This document shows, one piece after another, positions 28,028 to 39,068 of a DNA stretch of 64,000 bases. The position numbers were made by a program, and so were the translations under genes. The notes beneath the pieces were generated by a model. The model was not told the origin of the DNA. It ran no database searches and was given only the letters and a program-made list of their open reading frames with translations. The stretch covers positions 62,001 through 126,000 of the forward strand of contig NZ_JABWRP020000003.1 in the NCBI RefSeq assembly GCF_014269035.2, read 5' to 3'. Origin of the DNA: Pseudomonas vlassakiae (lineage in GTDB: Bacteria; Pseudomonadota; Gammaproteobacteria; Pseudomonadales; Pseudomonadaceae). Position 1 is the first letter of the stretch. Each line of letters begins with the position of its first letter.

Positions 28028-29125
28028 TTAGCCAGCGCGGGCAAACCAACGCCCGGCAACATTGCTGACCCGGCCTTCAAGCTCCAGTTCCGTCAGTTGC
28101 GCCAGCACCTCGGCCAGCGGCAGGTCGCCGAAATGGGCCAGATTCTCGCTAGTCTGTGGGGCGGCATGCAGCAGGGCAAGCAGCGGATGCTCTGGTTTAT
28201 CCACAACCGCTGGCGGCAAATTCTGCCAACCGCGCAGGCTTTCCAGAATCTGCTCCACGCTTTCCACCAGCAGCGCGCCATCACGGATCAGCTGGTGGCA
28301 ACCCTTGGCCGCCGGGTGGTGGATGGAACCAGGAATCGCGTAAACCTCGCGGCCTTGCTCCGCCGCCAGGCGGGCGGTGATAAGCGAGCCACTGGCAAGG
28401 CTGGCCTCGACCACCAGCACGCCAAGCGACAGGCCGCTGATAATGCGGTTGCGCCGCGGGAAGTTGCCAGGCAATGGCCCGGTGTCCAGCGGATACTCGG
28501 ACACCAGTGCGCCGCCCCTGTCGATCATCATCCGGGCCAGGTCGCGATGGCGCTGTGGATAAAGTTTTTGCAAGCCTGTGCCGAGCACCGCGATCGTACC
28601 TCCTCCGACCTCCAGTGCCGCCCGATGAGCGGCACCATCGATGCCGAGGGCGAGCCCACTGGTGATGGTGAAGCCGGCCTGCGTCAGGCAGCGGGAAAAT
28701 GCCCTGGCGGTGTCGAGCGCGGGAGGTGTGGCACGCCTGCTGCCCACGATGGCCAGTTGAGGTCGGTCGAGCAGGGCTGGATTGCCCGCCACGAAAAGCA
28801 GCGGTGGAGCATCGTCGATTTCTGCCAGCAGCGCCGGGTACTCAGGGCCGTCCCACATCAGTAAATACTGGCCCGGAACCTCTAGCCAGGCCATTGCAGC
28901 CAGTGCGCCCTCACGCACTTCGGCACTGCGCCGAGCATCGATGGTGGCTTGAGGAATGCCTAACGCGCGCCAGGCGGGGCCGGGTGCGCTGAGCGCAGAA
29001 CTGGCGCTGCCAAATGCATCGATCAAGGTGCGAAAACGTCGCATCCCCGTCTCGGGCAGACGATGCAAGCGCAACCGTGCCTCCAGTTCGGCAGGTGGGT
29101 AATTCGACGAATGGTAAATCGGCAT
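28028..29125 (-). CDS. dprA: DNA-processing protein DprA
   Basis: A 365-aa single-strand DNA-binding protein that loads RecA during transformation. The Rossmann-like core carries AIVGSRRATPPALDTARAF, TSGLALGIDGAAH and PRRNRIISGLS. A C-terminal winged helix (about residues 300-360) ends the protein. ATG 29125 has AAGGA seven bases upstream. In other pseudomonads I recall a LysM-domain gene between dprA and def; here only about 200 bases separate them. Confidence 0.93.
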   Translation of the reverse strand: MPIYHSSNYPPAELEARLRLHRLPETGMRRFRTLIDAFGSASSALSAPGPAWRALGIPQATIDARRSAEVREGALAAMAWLEVPGQYLLMWDGPEYPALLAEIDDAPPLLFVAGNPALLDRPQLAIVGSRRATPPALDTARAFSRCLTQAGFTITSGLALGIDGAAHRAALEVGGGTIAVLGTGLQKLYPQRHRDLARMMIDRGGALVSEYPLDTGPLPGNFPRRNRIISGLSLGVLVVEASLASGSLITARLAAEQGREVYAIPGSIHHPAAKGCHQLIRDGALLVESVEQILESLRGWQNLPPAVVDKPEHPLLALLHAAPQTSENLAHFGDLPLAEVLAQLTELELEGRVSNVAGRWFARAG

Positions 29126-29332
29126 GGGATCATCCTTGATCGAAAAGCGGGCCATCTACGTGGCACAACCTGTGGATAAGTTTGTGAGTAACACTTTGAA
29201 AAGCTGTCCATGATTTGGCGGCTATCAGGCCTATAGAGACCCTAGCCGAGCTTTCACAGGTGCTGAAATCCCCGTTTCCCTTTATTATGTGTGCTCAGTT
29301 TTCAACCGACCGCACAGTGACTGCCTGACCTT

Positions 29333-29839
29333 ATGGCCATCTTGAACATTCTCGAATTCCCGGACCCGCGCCTGCGCACCATTGCCAAACCGGTAACGGT
29401 GTTTGACGACGCCCTGCGTCAGCTGATCGACGACATGTTTGAAACCATGTACGAGGCCCCTGGTATCGGCCTGGCCGCCACCCAGGTCAACGTGCACCAG
29501 CAGGTCGTGGTCATGGACCTCAGCGAAGACCGCAGCGAGCCGCGCGTGTTCATCAACCCGACTGTCGAAGAACTGACCCACGACATGGGCCAGTACCAGG
29601 AAGGCTGCCTGTCGGTTCCTGGCTTCTACGAGAACGTCGACCGCCCCCTGCGCGTGCGGGTCAAGGCCCAGGACCGCGACGGCAAGCCGTTCGAGCTGGA
29701 ATGCGAAGGCCTGCTGGCGGTGTGCGTGCAGCACGAATTCGATCACCTCAACGGCAAGCTTTTCGTCGACTACCTGTCGCAGCTCAAGCGCGACCGGATC
29801 AAGAAGAAGCTGGAAAAGCAGCACCGCCAGCAAGCCTGA
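29333..29839 (+). CDS. def: Peptide deformylase
   Basis: A 168-aa metalloenzyme that removes the formyl group from nascent proteins. All three motifs are present: GIGLAATQV (I), EGCLSVP (II, metal Cys) and QHEFDHLNG (III, HExxH). It is the first gene of the def-fmt-rsmB-trkA run, though a terminator follows it. Confidence 0.97.
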   Translation: MAILNILEFPDPRLRTIAKPVTVFDDALRQLIDDMFETMYEAPGIGLAATQVNVHQQVVVMDLSEDRSEPRVFINPTVEELTHDMGQYQEGCLSVPGFYENVDRPLRVRVKAQDRDGKPFELECEGLLAVCVQHEFDHLNGKLFVDYLSQLKRDRIKKKLEKQHRQQA

Positions 29840-29853
29840 CCCCCACCTCCCAG

Positions 29854-29880
29854 AAGGCTTGCTCCGGCAAGCCTTTTTCT
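29854..29880 (+). terminator. Rho-independent terminator between def and fmt
   Basis: Stem AAGGCTTGC / GCAAGCCTT with loop TCCG and a run of T. It sits 25 bases before the fmt start, so def and fmt are only partly coupled. Confidence 0.85.
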
Positions 29881-29899
29881 TTTTGCAAGCGAGAACTCC

Positions 29900-30832
29900 A
29901 TGCGCATCGTCTTTGCAGGCACTCCAGAGTTTGCCGCCGAACACCTCAAGGCCCTGCTCGACAGCCCGTACGAGATCGTGGCCGTCTACACCCAGCCCGA
30001 CCGCCCTGCCGGCCGGGGCCAGAAGCTCATGCCGAGCCCGGTCAAGCAGTTGGCCGTGGCCCATGACATTCCGGTATTCCAGCCGCCAACGCTGCGCAAC
30101 GCCGAAGCCCAGGCCGAACTGGCCGCGCTGAAGCCAGACCTGATGGTGGTGGTCGCCTATGGCCTGATCCTGCCGCAAGTGGTCCTCGACATCCCGCGCC
30201 TGGGCTGTATCAACAGCCACGCCTCGCTGCTGCCACGCTGGCGCGGAGCGGCGCCTATCCAGCGCGCCGTAGAAGCCGGCGACGCCGAGAGCGGCGTGAC
30301 GGTGATGCGCATGGAAGCCGGCCTGGACACTGGCCCGATGCTGCTCAAGGTGGTCACCCCGATCAGCGCCGACGACACCGGCGGCAGCCTGCACGACCGC
30401 CTCGCCGAAATGGGGCCTCCCGCTGTGGTCCAGGCCATTGCCGGCCTGGCCGACGGTTCGCTGCACGGTGAAGTCCAGGACGACGCCCTGGCCACCTATG
30501 CCCACAAGCTGAACAAGGACGAAGCGCGCATCGACTGGAGCCGCCCGGCCGTCGAGCTGGAGCGCCTGATCCGCGCCTTCAACCCGTGGCCGGTGTGCCA
30601 CAGCACCCTGGATGGCGAAAGCGTCAAGGTGCTGGCCGCCAACTTGTCCACAGGCAAGGGCGCCCCCGGCGAGATCCTCTCCGCCAGCAAGGACGGGCTG
30701 GTGGTCGCTTGCGGTGACCAGGCTCTGAGCCTGACCCGCCTGCAGCTGCCCGGTGGCAAAGCGCTGAGCTTCAGCGACCTGTTCAACAGCCGCCGCGAGA
30801 AGTTCGCCGCCGGCAAGGTGCTGGGCCAATGA
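29900..30832 (+). CDS. fmt: Methionyl-tRNA formyltransferase
   Basis: A 310-aa enzyme that formylates initiator Met-tRNA with 10-formyl-THF. The catalytic region [20 protein letters not shown] and the N-terminal [12 protein letters not shown] are present, followed by a C-terminal OB-like domain. The stop overlaps the rsmB start by four bases. Confidence 0.97.
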   Translation: MRIVFAGTPEFAAEHLKALLDSPYEIVAVYTQPDRPAGRGQKLMPSPVKQLAVAHDIPVFQPPTLRNAEAQAELAALKPDLMVVVAYGLILPQVVLDIPRLGCINSHASLLPRWRGAAPIQRAVEAGDAESGVTVMRMEAGLDTGPMLLKVVTPISADDTGGSLHDRLAEMGPPAVVQAIAGLADGSLHGEVQDDALATYAHKLNKDEARIDWSRPAVELERLIRAFNPWPVCHSTLDGESVKVLAANLSTGKGAPGEILSASKDGLVVACGDQALSLTRLQLPGGKALSFSDLFNSRREKFAAGKVLGQ

Positions 30833-32139
30833 ATCCACGCCTCGCCGCCGCCCGTGCCCTTGCCGCTGTGCTCAGCGGCAAGGCCTCACTGAACAGCTCG
30901 CTGCCAGCGCAGCTGGACAAGGTCGATGAACGCGACCGGGGCCTGACCCAGGACCTGGCGTTCGGTACCGCCCGCTGGCAGCCTCGCCTCGATCTGTTGG
31001 CGGCACAACTGCTGCAGAAGCCGTTCAAGGCCGCCGATGCCGATGTGCAGGCGCTGCTGCTGGTCGGTCTGTATCAACTGTTCTACACCCGCATTCCGGC
31101 CCACGCCGCTATCGGCGAGACCGTCGGCTGTGCCGACAAGCTGAAGAAGCCTTGGGCCAAAGGCCTGCTCAATGCCGTGCTGCGCCGCGCCCAGCGCGAA
31201 GGTGAACCATTGCTCGCCGGCATGGAGCGCGATCCGGTGGTGCGCACCGCGCACCCGCGCTGGTTGCAGAAATCGCTGAAGGCCTTCTGGCCGGAACAGT
31301 GGGAGGCCATCTGCGCCGCCAACAATGCCCACCCACCCATGATTCTGCGCGTCAACCGTCGCCACCACAGCCGTGACGCCTACCTGGCGCTGCTGGCCGA
31401 AGCCGGCGTCGCCGCCACCGCTTGCCAATACAGCCGTGACGGCATCGTCCTCGCCGAGGCCTGCGATGTGCGGGGGCTGCCAGGCTTCACCGAAGGCTGG
31501 GTCAGCGTACAGGACGAAGCGGCGCAGCTGTCCGCCGACCTGCTCGAACTGGCTCCCGGCCAGCGCGTGCTCGACGCCTGCTGCGCTCCAGGCGGCAAAA
31601 CCTGCCACCTGCTCGAAGCAGAACCGGGCCTGGCCCACATGACGGCCATCGACCTCGAAGCCAAGCGCCTGACCCGCGTGCGCGAGAACCTGGACCGCCT
31701 GCAGTTGGACGCCGAGCTGATCGCCTGCGACGCCCGCGACACCGCCAACTGGTGGGACGGCAAACCGTTCCAGCGCATCCTGCTCGACGCACCGTGCTCG
31801 GCCACTGGTGTGATCCGCCGCCACCCGGACATCAAGCTGACCCGCCAGGCCGAGGACATTCCGGCCCTGGCCACACTGCAAGGCGAGCTGCTCGATGCCC
31901 TGTGGCCAACCCTGGAAGTGGGCGGCATGCTGCTGTATGCCACCTGCTCGAGCCTGCCGACCGAAAACACCGAAGTGATCGATGCCTTCCTCGCCCGCAC
32001 CCCGGGCGCCCGTGAGCTGGACCTGGCAACCGAAGCCGGCCTGCGCCAGCCCCACGGCCGCCAGCTGCTGGCCCGGGAAGGCGGCCACGACGGTTTCTAC
32101 TATGCCAAGCTGATCAAGATCGCCGCCTCGCGCGGGTAA
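30829..32139 (+). CDS. rsmB: 16S rRNA m5C967 methyltransferase
   Basis: A 436-aa SAM-dependent methyltransferase. The N-terminal NusB-like RNA-binding domain (residues 1-130) is followed by the catalytic domain with [15 protein letters not shown] (SAM loop), [17 protein letters not shown] (motif IV cysteine) and [11 protein letters not shown] (motif VI cysteine, the nucleophile). It is translationally coupled to fmt. Confidence 0.96.
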   Translation: MNPRLAAARALAAVLSGKASLNSSLPAQLDKVDERDRGLTQDLAFGTARWQPRLDLLAAQLLQKPFKAADADVQALLLVGLYQLFYTRIPAHAAIGETVGCADKLKKPWAKGLLNAVLRRAQREGEPLLAGMERDPVVRTAHPRWLQKSLKAFWPEQWEAICAANNAHPPMILRVNRRHHSRDAYLALLAEAGVAATACQYSRDGIVLAEACDVRGLPGFTEGWVSVQDEAAQLSADLLELAPGQRVLDACCAPGGKTCHLLEAEPGLAHMTAIDLEAKRLTRVRENLDRLQLDAELIACDARDTANWWDGKPFQRILLDAPCSATGVIRRHPDIKLTRQAEDIPALATLQGELLDALWPTLEVGGMLLYATCSSLPTENTEVIDAFLARTPGARELDLATEAGLRQPHGRQLLAREGGHDGFYYAKLIKIAASRG

Positions 32140-32163
32140 AGCACACAGGGTAGGGAGTAGCGG

Positions 32164-33537
32164 ATGAAGATCATCATCCTCGGCGCAGGGCAGGTGGGCG
32201 GCACGCTGGCTGAACACCTGGCCAGCGAAGCCAACGACATCACCGTGGTCGACACCGATGGCGACCGCTTGCGTGACCTCGGCGACCGTCTGGACATCCG
32301 TACCGTGCAGGGCCGCGGTTCGCTGCCGACGGTGCTGCGCCAGGCCGGTGCCGACGACGCCGACATGCTGGTGGCAGTGACCAACAGCGACGAAACCAAC
32401 ATGGTCGCCTGCCAGGTGGCCTACACGCTGTTCCACACCCCGACCAAGATCGCCCGGGTGCGCGAGTCGGCCTACCTGACCCGCGAGGAACTCTTCGACA
32501 ACGACCATATCCCGGTCGATGTGCTGATCAGCCCCGAGCAGGTGGTGACCAACTACATCAAGCGCCTGATCGAGCACCCAGGCTCGCTGCAGGTGATCGA
32601 CTTCGCCGAAGGCAAGGCCCAGCTGGTGGCGGTGAAGGCCTACTACGGCGGCCCGCTGGTGGGCCAGCAGCTGCGCCAGATCCGTGCACACATGCCCAAC
32701 GTCGACACCCGCGTGGCAGCAATCTTCCGCCGTGACCGGCCGATCACCCCACGTGGCGACACCGTGATCGAAGCCGATGACGAAGTGTTCTTCATTGCCG
32801 CGAAAAAGGACATCCGCGCCGTGATGGGCGAGCTGCGCCGCATCGACGAGACCAACAAACGGATTGTCATCGCCGGCGGCGGGCAGATCGGCGAGCGTCT
32901 GGCCGAAGCCATCGAGAGCCGCTACCAGGTGAAGATCATCGAGATGAGTGCGGCCCGCTGCCGGCACCTCTCCGATACCCTAGAGAGCACCGTGGTACTG
33001 CAGGGCAGCGCTTCGGACAAAGACCTGATGCTGGAGGAGAACATCGCTGACGCCGATATCTTCCTGGCCCTGACCAACGACGACGAGGCCAACATCATGT
33101 CGTCGCTGCTGGCCAAGCGCCTTGGCGCGGGCAAGGTCATGACCATCATCAACAACCCTGCCTATGTCGACCTGGTGCAAGGCGGCGAAATCGACATTGC
33201 CATCAGCCCGCAGCTGGCCACCATCGGCACCTTGCTGGCGCACGTGCGCCGCGGCGATATCGTCAGTGTGCACTCGCTGCGACGCGGCGCGGCCGAAGCC
33301 ATCGAGGCGGTGGCGCACGGTGATTCGAAATCGAGCAAGGTGGTCGGCAAGGCTGTGGAAAACATCGCCTTGCCCCCGGGTACTACCATCGGCGCCATCA
33401 TCCGCGACGAGGAAGTGCTGATCGCCCATGACGACACGGTGATCGAGTCAGGTGACCATGTGATCCTGTTCGTTGTGGATAAAAAGCACATTCGGGATGT
33501 GGAGAAGCTGTTCCACGTCGGCTTGAGTTTCTTCTAG
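32164..33537 (+). CDS. trkA: Trk potassium uptake regulatory subunit TrkA
   Basis: A 457-aa peripheral membrane protein that gates the TrkH potassium channel. It has two tandem RCK units, each with a Rossmann NAD(H) fold ([16 protein letters not shown] at 4-19; [16 protein letters not shown] near 235) and a TrkA-C domain. Length and order are standard. Confidence 0.96.
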   Translation: MKIIILGAGQVGGTLAEHLASEANDITVVDTDGDRLRDLGDRLDIRTVQGRGSLPTVLRQAGADDADMLVAVTNSDETNMVACQVAYTLFHTPTKIARVRESAYLTREELFDNDHIPVDVLISPEQVVTNYIKRLIEHPGSLQVIDFAEGKAQLVAVKAYYGGPLVGQQLRQIRAHMPNVDTRVAAIFRRDRPITPRGDTVIEADDEVFFIAAKKDIRAVMGELRRIDETNKRIVIAGGGQIGERLAEAIESRYQVKIIEMSAARCRHLSDTLESTVVLQGSASDKDLMLEENIADADIFLALTNDDEANIMSSLLAKRLGAGKVMTIINNPAYVDLVQGGEIDIAISPQLATIGTLLAHVRRGDIVSVHSLRRGAAEAIEAVAHGDSKSSKVVGKAVENIALPPGTTIGAIIRDEEVLIAHDDTVIESGDHVILFVVDKKHIRDVEKLFHVGLSFF

Positions 33538-33548
33538 GAGAAGACGGC

Positions 33549-33863
33549 ATGCGTGAATCGCTGGAGAAGATGCTGGCCAAGGGTGTGGATAACCCGCTGC
33601 TGAGGTTTGGCCTGGGCAAAGCCTGGCTGGACGAGGGCAATGGCGCGGAGGCGGCGGTGCACCTGGCGCGCTGCGTGGAGCAGGATCCGAAGTATTCGGC
33701 GGCCTGGAAGCTGCTGGGCAAGGCCTATCAGTTGGTCGGTGACCTGACAGCGGCGCGCAAGGCCTGGGAGGACGGGATCGTTGCGGCCCAGGCCCACGGG
33801 GACAAGCAAGCCGAGAAAGAGATGACCGTGTTCCTGAAGAAGCTCAACAAGGCATCGGGTTGA
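33549..33863 (+). CDS. Tetratricopeptide-repeat protein
   Basis: A 104-aa helical protein with two to three TPR-like units (LLRFGLGKAWLDEGNGAEAAVHLARCVEQDPKYSAAWKLLGKAYQLVGDL). No enzyme motif. It follows trkA by 11 bases and is probably co-transcribed. It likely mediates protein contacts; the partner is unknown. Confidence 0.85.
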   Translation: MRESLEKMLAKGVDNPLLRFGLGKAWLDEGNGAEAAVHLARCVEQDPKYSAAWKLLGKAYQLVGDLTAARKAWEDGIVAAQAHGDKQAEKEMTVFLKKLNKASG

Positions 33864-33869
33864 CGCGGC

Positions 33870-33901
33870 CCTGTAGGAGCGGGTTTACCCGCGCCTACAG
33901 G
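33870..33901. repeat. P. putida REP element
   Basis: Single palindromic REP (CCTGTAGGAGCGGG-TTTA-CCCGCGCCTACAGG) between convergent genes; probably also a bidirectional terminator. Confidence 0.85.
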
Positions 33902-33915
33902 GGACGGTGAAAGGC

Positions 33916-34803
33916 TCAATACCAGCGCGGTTCGCCAGCCGGGCGCTTCTTGAAGCGCTTCATGCTCCACATGTACTGGCTCGGGTACTCACGCACATAC
34001 CGCTCGACCACCTTGCTCATGGCCGCCGCCGACACGTTCACGTCGGTGCTGTACATCGCTTCCGGAGCCGCTTCCAGGAACACCTTGAAGCCCGAACCGT
34101 CCGGCAGCCGCAGCGCATGCAGGAACACCCCGACCGCCTTGCCACCGGCCAGCATGTTCGGCACGAACTTGCTGGTCAGCGCCTGGGTCCCCAGGAACGG
34201 CACGAAAACCCCAGCCGACTCTGCCGGCTCCGGGTCGGCAGGGATACCCACTTGCCCACCGCGACGCACCTCCTTGATCACGCTGAGGATGCCTTCCTTG
34301 GTGGAAGGCGCCACACGGTTGCCCATCTGGACACGCTGCTCGCGCAGCAGATCATCCACCGCCTTGAGCTTCGGTGGCCGGTAGAAGATGATCGGTTTGC
34401 ACTGGTTGCAGTAGAAGTGGTTGAGCACTTCCCAGTTGCCGAGGTGGCTGGTGATGCCGACCACGCCCTTGCCCGAGGCCAGGGCCTGCTCCAGCACTTC
34501 CAGCCCATGCACTTCCTTGACCAGCTCAAGCGAACGCTGCGGCGGCCAGATCCAGGCGCAGGCACTTTCGACGAAGGATTTACCGATATCCTTCAGCGCA
34601 CGGCCGACCAACTGCTCGCGCTCGACCGGATCCATCTCCGGGAAGCACTTGGCCAGGTTGATGCGCACGACATTGCGCGAGCCGTTGGGGATTTTCCACA
34701 TCAGCCAGCCGATACCGGCGCCAACGCGCTGCACAGCGCCCCAGGGCAGCTTGGCAAACAGACGCAGCACCCCGACCATCAGGGCGCCCTTGAACTTTTC
34801 CAC
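33916..34803 (-). CDS. Lipid A late acyltransferase, LpxL/HtrB-like
   Basis: A 295-aa inner-membrane acyltransferase that adds a secondary (often lauroyl) chain to lipid A. The catalytic HX4E motif is in SHLGNWEVLNHFY. An N-terminal hydrophobic anchor and the RINLAKCFPEM segment are typical. GTG 34803 is preferred because AAGGA is seven bases upstream; a TTG six bases further out lies too close to it. Which lipid A position it serves is not decided. Confidence 0.9.
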   Translation of the reverse strand: MEKFKGALMVGVLRLFAKLPWGAVQRVGAGIGWLMWKIPNGSRNVVRINLAKCFPEMDPVEREQLVGRALKDIGKSFVESACAWIWPPQRSLELVKEVHGLEVLEQALASGKGVVGITSHLGNWEVLNHFYCNQCKPIIFYRPPKLKAVDDLLREQRVQMGNRVAPSTKEGILSVIKEVRRGGQVGIPADPEPAESAGVFVPFLGTQALTSKFVPNMLAGGKAVGVFLHALRLPDGSGFKVFLEAAPEAMYSTDVNVSAAAMSKVVERYVREYPSQYMWSMKRFKKRPAGEPRWY

Positions 34804-34843
34804 AGGCAATTCCTTATTTCAGCAAGGCGCGCATTGTAACCCT

Positions 34844-35395
34844 TCAGCGCGACAAGGCGGCGTAGCGATCGCAATCGGTGGTGTGGTCCATGACCATGCC
34901 AGTGGCCTGCATGAAGGCGTAGCAGATGGTCGGGCCGACGAAGGTGAAACCCGCTTTCTGCAGGGCCTTGCTCATGGCCTTGGCTTCGTCGGTGACCGCT
35001 GGCACGTCGCCACGGCCCTGGAAGTGGTTGATCTTCGGCTCGCCGCCGACGAACGACCACAACCACTCGGCAGGGTTATCCACAGCCAGCCAGGCCTGCG
35101 CGTTACGCCGCGCAGCCTTGAGCTTGAGACGGTTGCGGATGATACCGGCGTCCAGCATCAGTGCCTCGATGCGTTCGTCGCTCATGGCCGCCAGCTTCAC
35201 CGGATCGAAGCCGTGCATCACCTCGCGATAACGCTCGCGTTTGCGCAAAACGGTGATCCACGAAAGCCCCGCCTGGAACCCTTCGAGCAAAAGCATCTCG
35301 AACAGCAACGCCGGGTCACGCTGTGGCGTTCCCCACTCCTGGTCGTGGTAGGCCTGGTACAACGGATCGTCGGTACACCAAAAGCAGCGTGGCAT
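34844..35395 (-). CDS. tag: 3-methyladenine DNA glycosylase I
   Basis: A 183-aa base-excision repair enzyme that removes 3-methyladenine. It has the zinc-binding CFWC near the N-terminus with late His residues, the family segments YHDQEWGTP and LLLEGFQAGLSW, and the C-terminal GPTICYAFMQATGMVMDH. GGAG precedes the ATG. It is divergent from glyQ. Confidence 0.96.
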   Translation of the reverse strand: MPRCFWCTDDPLYQAYHDQEWGTPQRDPALLFEMLLLEGFQAGLSWITVLRKRERYREVMHGFDPVKLAAMSDERIEALMLDAGIIRNRLKLKAARRNAQAWLAVDNPAEWLWSFVGGEPKINHFQGRGDVPAVTDEAKAMSKALQKAGFTFVGPTICYAFMQATGMVMDHTTDCDRYAALSR

Positions 35396-35478
35396 AAGGC
35401 TCCAATGAGTAGAGGGCGAGGCGAATCAGGTTATACTCCCGCTCTTTACATCCGCATCCCCAGATACAGGTGAATTTC

Positions 35479-36426
35479 GTGAGCCAGCCTACGCCAGCCG
35501 TGCGTACCTTCCAAGACCTGATCCTCGCCCTGCAAAACTACTGGGCGGCTCAAGGTTGTGTGGTGCTTCAGCCCTACGATATGGAAGTAGGCGCCGGCAC
35601 ATTCCACACCGCTACATTCCTGCGCGCCGTGGGTCCAGAAACCTGGAACGCCGCCTATGTGCAGCCTAGCCGTCGCCCTGCCGACGGGCGGTATGGCGAA
35701 AACCCCAACCGTCTGCAGCACTACTACCAGTTCCAGGTGGTCCTCAAGCCGAACCCGGCCAACTTCCAGGAGCTGTACCTCGGCTCGCTGAAGGCCATTG
35801 GCCTGGACCCGCTGGTCCACGACATTCGCTTCGTCGAAGACAACTGGGAGTCGCCGACCCTGGGCGCCTGGGGCCTGGGCTGGGAAATCTGGCTGAACGG
35901 CATGGAAGTCACCCAGTTCACCTACTTCCAGCAGGTAGGTGGCATCGAGTGCTACCCGGTCACCGGTGAAATCACCTACGGCCTCGAGCGCCTGGCCATG
36001 TACATCCAGGGCGTCGACTCGGTCTACGACCTGGTGTGGGCCGACGGCCCGTTCGGCAAGGTCACCTATGGCGACGTGTTCCACCAGAACGAGGTGGAGC
36101 AGTCGACCTACAACTTCGAACATGCCAACGTCGACAAGCTGTTCGAGCTGTTCGATTTCTATGAAAGCGAAGCCAACCGCCTGATCAAGCTGGAGCTGCC
36201 GCTGCCGACCTATGAAATGGTCCTGAAGGCCTCGCACACCTTCAACCTGCTGGACGCCCGCCGCGCCATCTCGGTAACCGAGCGCCAGCGTTACATCCTG
36301 CGCGTACGTACCCTGGCCCGGGACGTGGCGCAAAGCTATCTGCAAGCTCGCGCACGCCTGGGCTTCCCGATGGCCACCCCTGAACTGCGTGACGAAGTGT
36401 TGGCTAAGCTGGAGGCTGCACAATGA
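35479..36426 (+). CDS. glyQ: Glycyl-tRNA synthetase alpha subunit
   Basis: A 315-aa catalytic subunit of the bacterial alpha2beta2 glycyl-tRNA synthetase, nearly invariant across gammaproteobacteria ([38 protein letters not shown]). GTG 35479 gives the usual [11 protein letters not shown]-terminus, with AGGTGA upstream. Its stop overlaps the glyS start. Confidence 0.96.
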
Positions 36427-38474
36427 GTGCTCAAGATTTCCTGGTAGAACTGGGCACCGAAGAGCTGCCACCAAAAGCCTTGGCCAGCCTCGGCGACGCT
36501 TTCCTGGCCGGCATCGAAAAAGGTCTGCAGGCCGCTGGCCTGAACTACACCGGCAAGCAGGTGTACGCCGCACCACGCCGTCTGGCCGTACTGATCCGCC
36601 AGCTCGACGTGCAGCAGCCTGACCGCAGCATCAACATCGACGGCCCCCCCCTGCAGGCGGCCTTCAAAGACGGCGAGCCGACCCAGGCAGCCCTGGGCTT
36701 TGCCAAGAAGTGCGGTGTAGAGCTGGCCGAAATCGACCAGAGCGGCGCCAAGCTGCGCTTCTCGCAGCACATTCCGGGCAAGGCCACCGCCAGCCTGTTG
36801 CCGACCATCGTCGAGGATTCGCTGAACGACCTGCCGATCCCCAAGCGCATGCGCTGGGCCGCCAGCCGTGAAGAGTTCGTGCGCCCGACCCAGTGGCTGG
36901 TGATGTTGCTCGGCGACCAGGTGGTCGACTGCACCATCCTGTCGCAGAAGGCCGGCCGTGAATCCCGTGGCCACCGCTTCCACCACCCACAGAACGTGGT
37001 CATCACCACGCCGGCCAACTACGTCGAAGACCTGCGCAAAGCTTATGTGCTGGCCGACTTCGCCGAGCGCCGCGAGCTGATCAGCAAGCGCACCGCCGAG
37101 CTGGCCATGCAACAGGAAGGCAGCGCCATCGTGCCGCCAGCGCTGCTGGACGAAGTGACTGCCCTGGTCGAGTGGCCGGTGCCGCTGGTGTGCTCGTTCG
37201 AGGAGCGTTTCCTCGAAGTGCCGCAAGAAGCCCTGATCACCACCATGCAGGACAATCAGAAGTACTTCTGCCTGCTGGACAGCGAAGGCAAGCTGCTGCC
37301 GCGCTTCATCACCGTGGCCAACGTCGAGAGCCGTGATCCCAAGCAGATCGTGCAGGGTAACGAGAAAGTCGTGCGCCCGCGCCTGACCGATGCCGAGTTC
37401 TTCTTCAAGCAAGACAAGAAGCAGCCGCTGGAAACCTTCAACGAGCGCCTCAAGAACGTGGTGTTCCAGGCGCAGCTGGGCACGGTCTACGACAAGGCAG
37501 AACGCGTTTCCAGGCTGGCAGCCTTCATCGCCCCGCTGATCGGCGGCAACGCCCAGCGCGCTGGCCGTGCCGGCTTGCTGTCGAAGTGCGACCTGGCCAC
37601 CGAGATGGTGGGCGAATTCCCTGAAATGCAGGGGGTTGCCGGCTACTACTACGCGCTCAACGACGGTGAGCCGGAAGACGTTGCCCTGGCCCTGAACGAA
37701 CAGTACATGCCGCGCGGTGCTGGCGCCGAGCTGCCGCAGACCCTCACCGGTGCCGCGGTGGCCATCGCCGACAAGCTCGACACCCTGGTCGGCATCTTCG
37801 GCATCGGCATGCTCCCCACCGGCAGCAAGGACCCGTACGCCCTGCGTCGTGCGGCCCTGGGCGTGCTGCGCATCCTGATCGAGAAGCAGCTGGACCTGGA
37901 CCTGACCGCTGCGGTCGAGTTCGCGGTCAAGCAGTTCGGTGCCAAGGTCAAGGCCGCTGGCCTGGCCGAGCAGGTACTGGAGTTCATTTTCGATCGCCTG
38001 CGTGCACGCTATGAAGACGAAGGCATCGACGTTGCCACCTACCTGTCGGTACGTGCCCTGAAGCCGGCTTCGGCCTTGGACTTCGACCAGCGTGTGCAGG
38101 CTGTGCAGGCCTTCCGCAAACTGCCGGAAGCCGAAGCCCTGGCCGCGGTGAACAAGCGCGTGTCGAACCTGCTGAGCAGGGCCGAAGGCGCCATCGCCGA
38201 CCAGGTCGAGCCGAAATACTTCGACAACGCCAACGAGTTCTCCCTGTACTCGGCCATCCAGCAGGCCGACCAGGCCGTGCAACCAATGGCAGCTGCCCGC
38301 CAGTACAGCGAATCGCTGGCCCGCCTGGCGGCCCTGCGCGACCCGGTCGACGCCTTCTTCGAGGCGGTGATGGTGAATGCCGAAGACGCCAAGGTGCGTG
38401 CCAACCGTTATGCCCTGCTCAGCCGCCTGCGCGGCCTGTTCCTGGGCGTGGCCGACATTTCGCTGCTGGGGTAA
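36423..38474 (+). CDS. glyS: Glycyl-tRNA synthetase beta subunit
   Basis: A 683-aa beta subunit, which binds tRNA-Gly and completes the enzyme. It opens with [16 protein letters not shown] and contains [15 protein letters not shown] and the C-terminal anticodon-binding-like domain. Length is normal. It is translationally coupled to glyQ by ATGA overlap. Confidence 0.97.
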
Positions 38475-38477
38475 GCC

Positions 38478-39005
38478 TTGAAACTGCTGATTCTCGATCG
38501 TGACGGGGTCATCAACTACGACTCCGACGCCTACATCAAGACGCTGGAAGAGTGGATCCCGATCCCTGGCTCGGTCGAGGCCATCGCGCAGTTGAGCAAG
38601 GCGGGCTGGACGGTGGCTGTGGCCACCAACCAGTCCGGCATCGCCCGTGGCTACTACCCGCTGGCTACCCTCGAGGCCATGCATGCGCGCTTGCGCGAGC
38701 TGGTGGCCGAGCAGGGCGGCGAAGTCGGCCATATCGTGTATTGCCCGCACGGGCCTGACGAAGGCTGCGATTGCCGCAAGCCCAAGCCAGGCATGCTGCG
38801 GGCGATCGCCGAGCATTACCAGACGGGCCTTGAAAGCGTCTGGTTCGTCGGCGACAGCAAAGGTGACCTGGAGGCCGCCCTGGCCGTCGGTGCACAACCC
38901 GTGCTGGTGAAAACCGGCAAGGGCGAGCGGACTCTGGAAAAAGGCGTCCCGGAAACTACACTGATTTTCGACGATCTGGCAGCCATCGCCAGAGAACTAA
39001 TTTAA
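38478..39005 (+). CDS. gmhB: D-glycero-beta-D-manno-heptose 1,7-bisphosphate phosphatase
   Basis: A 175-aa HAD phosphatase in the ADP-heptose pathway for LPS inner core. It has the histidinol-phosphatase-type HAD motifs DRDGVINYD (residues 7-15), ATNQSGIARGYY and the zinc loop CPHGPDEGCDCRKPKPGM. It starts with TTG three bases after the glyS stop, with GGGGT upstream. Confidence 0.93.
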   Translation: MKLLILDRDGVINYDSDAYIKTLEEWIPIPGSVEAIAQLSKAGWTVAVATNQSGIARGYYPLATLEAMHARLRELVAEQGGEVGHIVYCPHGPDEGCDCRKPKPGMLRAIAEHYQTGLESVWFVGDSKGDLEAALAVGAQPVLVKTGKGERTLEKGVPETTLIFDDLAAIARELI

Positions 39006-39009
39006 ACAG

Positions 39010-39032
39010 TGCGCCCCCAGGGGCGCATTTTT
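39010..39032 (+). terminator. Rho-independent terminator after gmhB
   Basis: Stem TGCGCCC / GGGCGCA with a short loop and five T. It lies between gmhB and the acyltransferase gene, which probably relies on read-through or its own promoter. Confidence 0.8.
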
Positions 39033-39068
39033 CCTAGGCGGGCACGCCCCGCAACGGTACTTGCCACT

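Noticed and set aside
30886..32967. 693-codon leftward open frame
   Set aside because: Antisense shadow of rsmB and trkA with a His/Gln/Val-rich shadow composition.
36336..38897. 853-codon leftward open frame
   Set aside because: It is antisense to glyS and gmhB, which are unmistakable; the translation has no family features.
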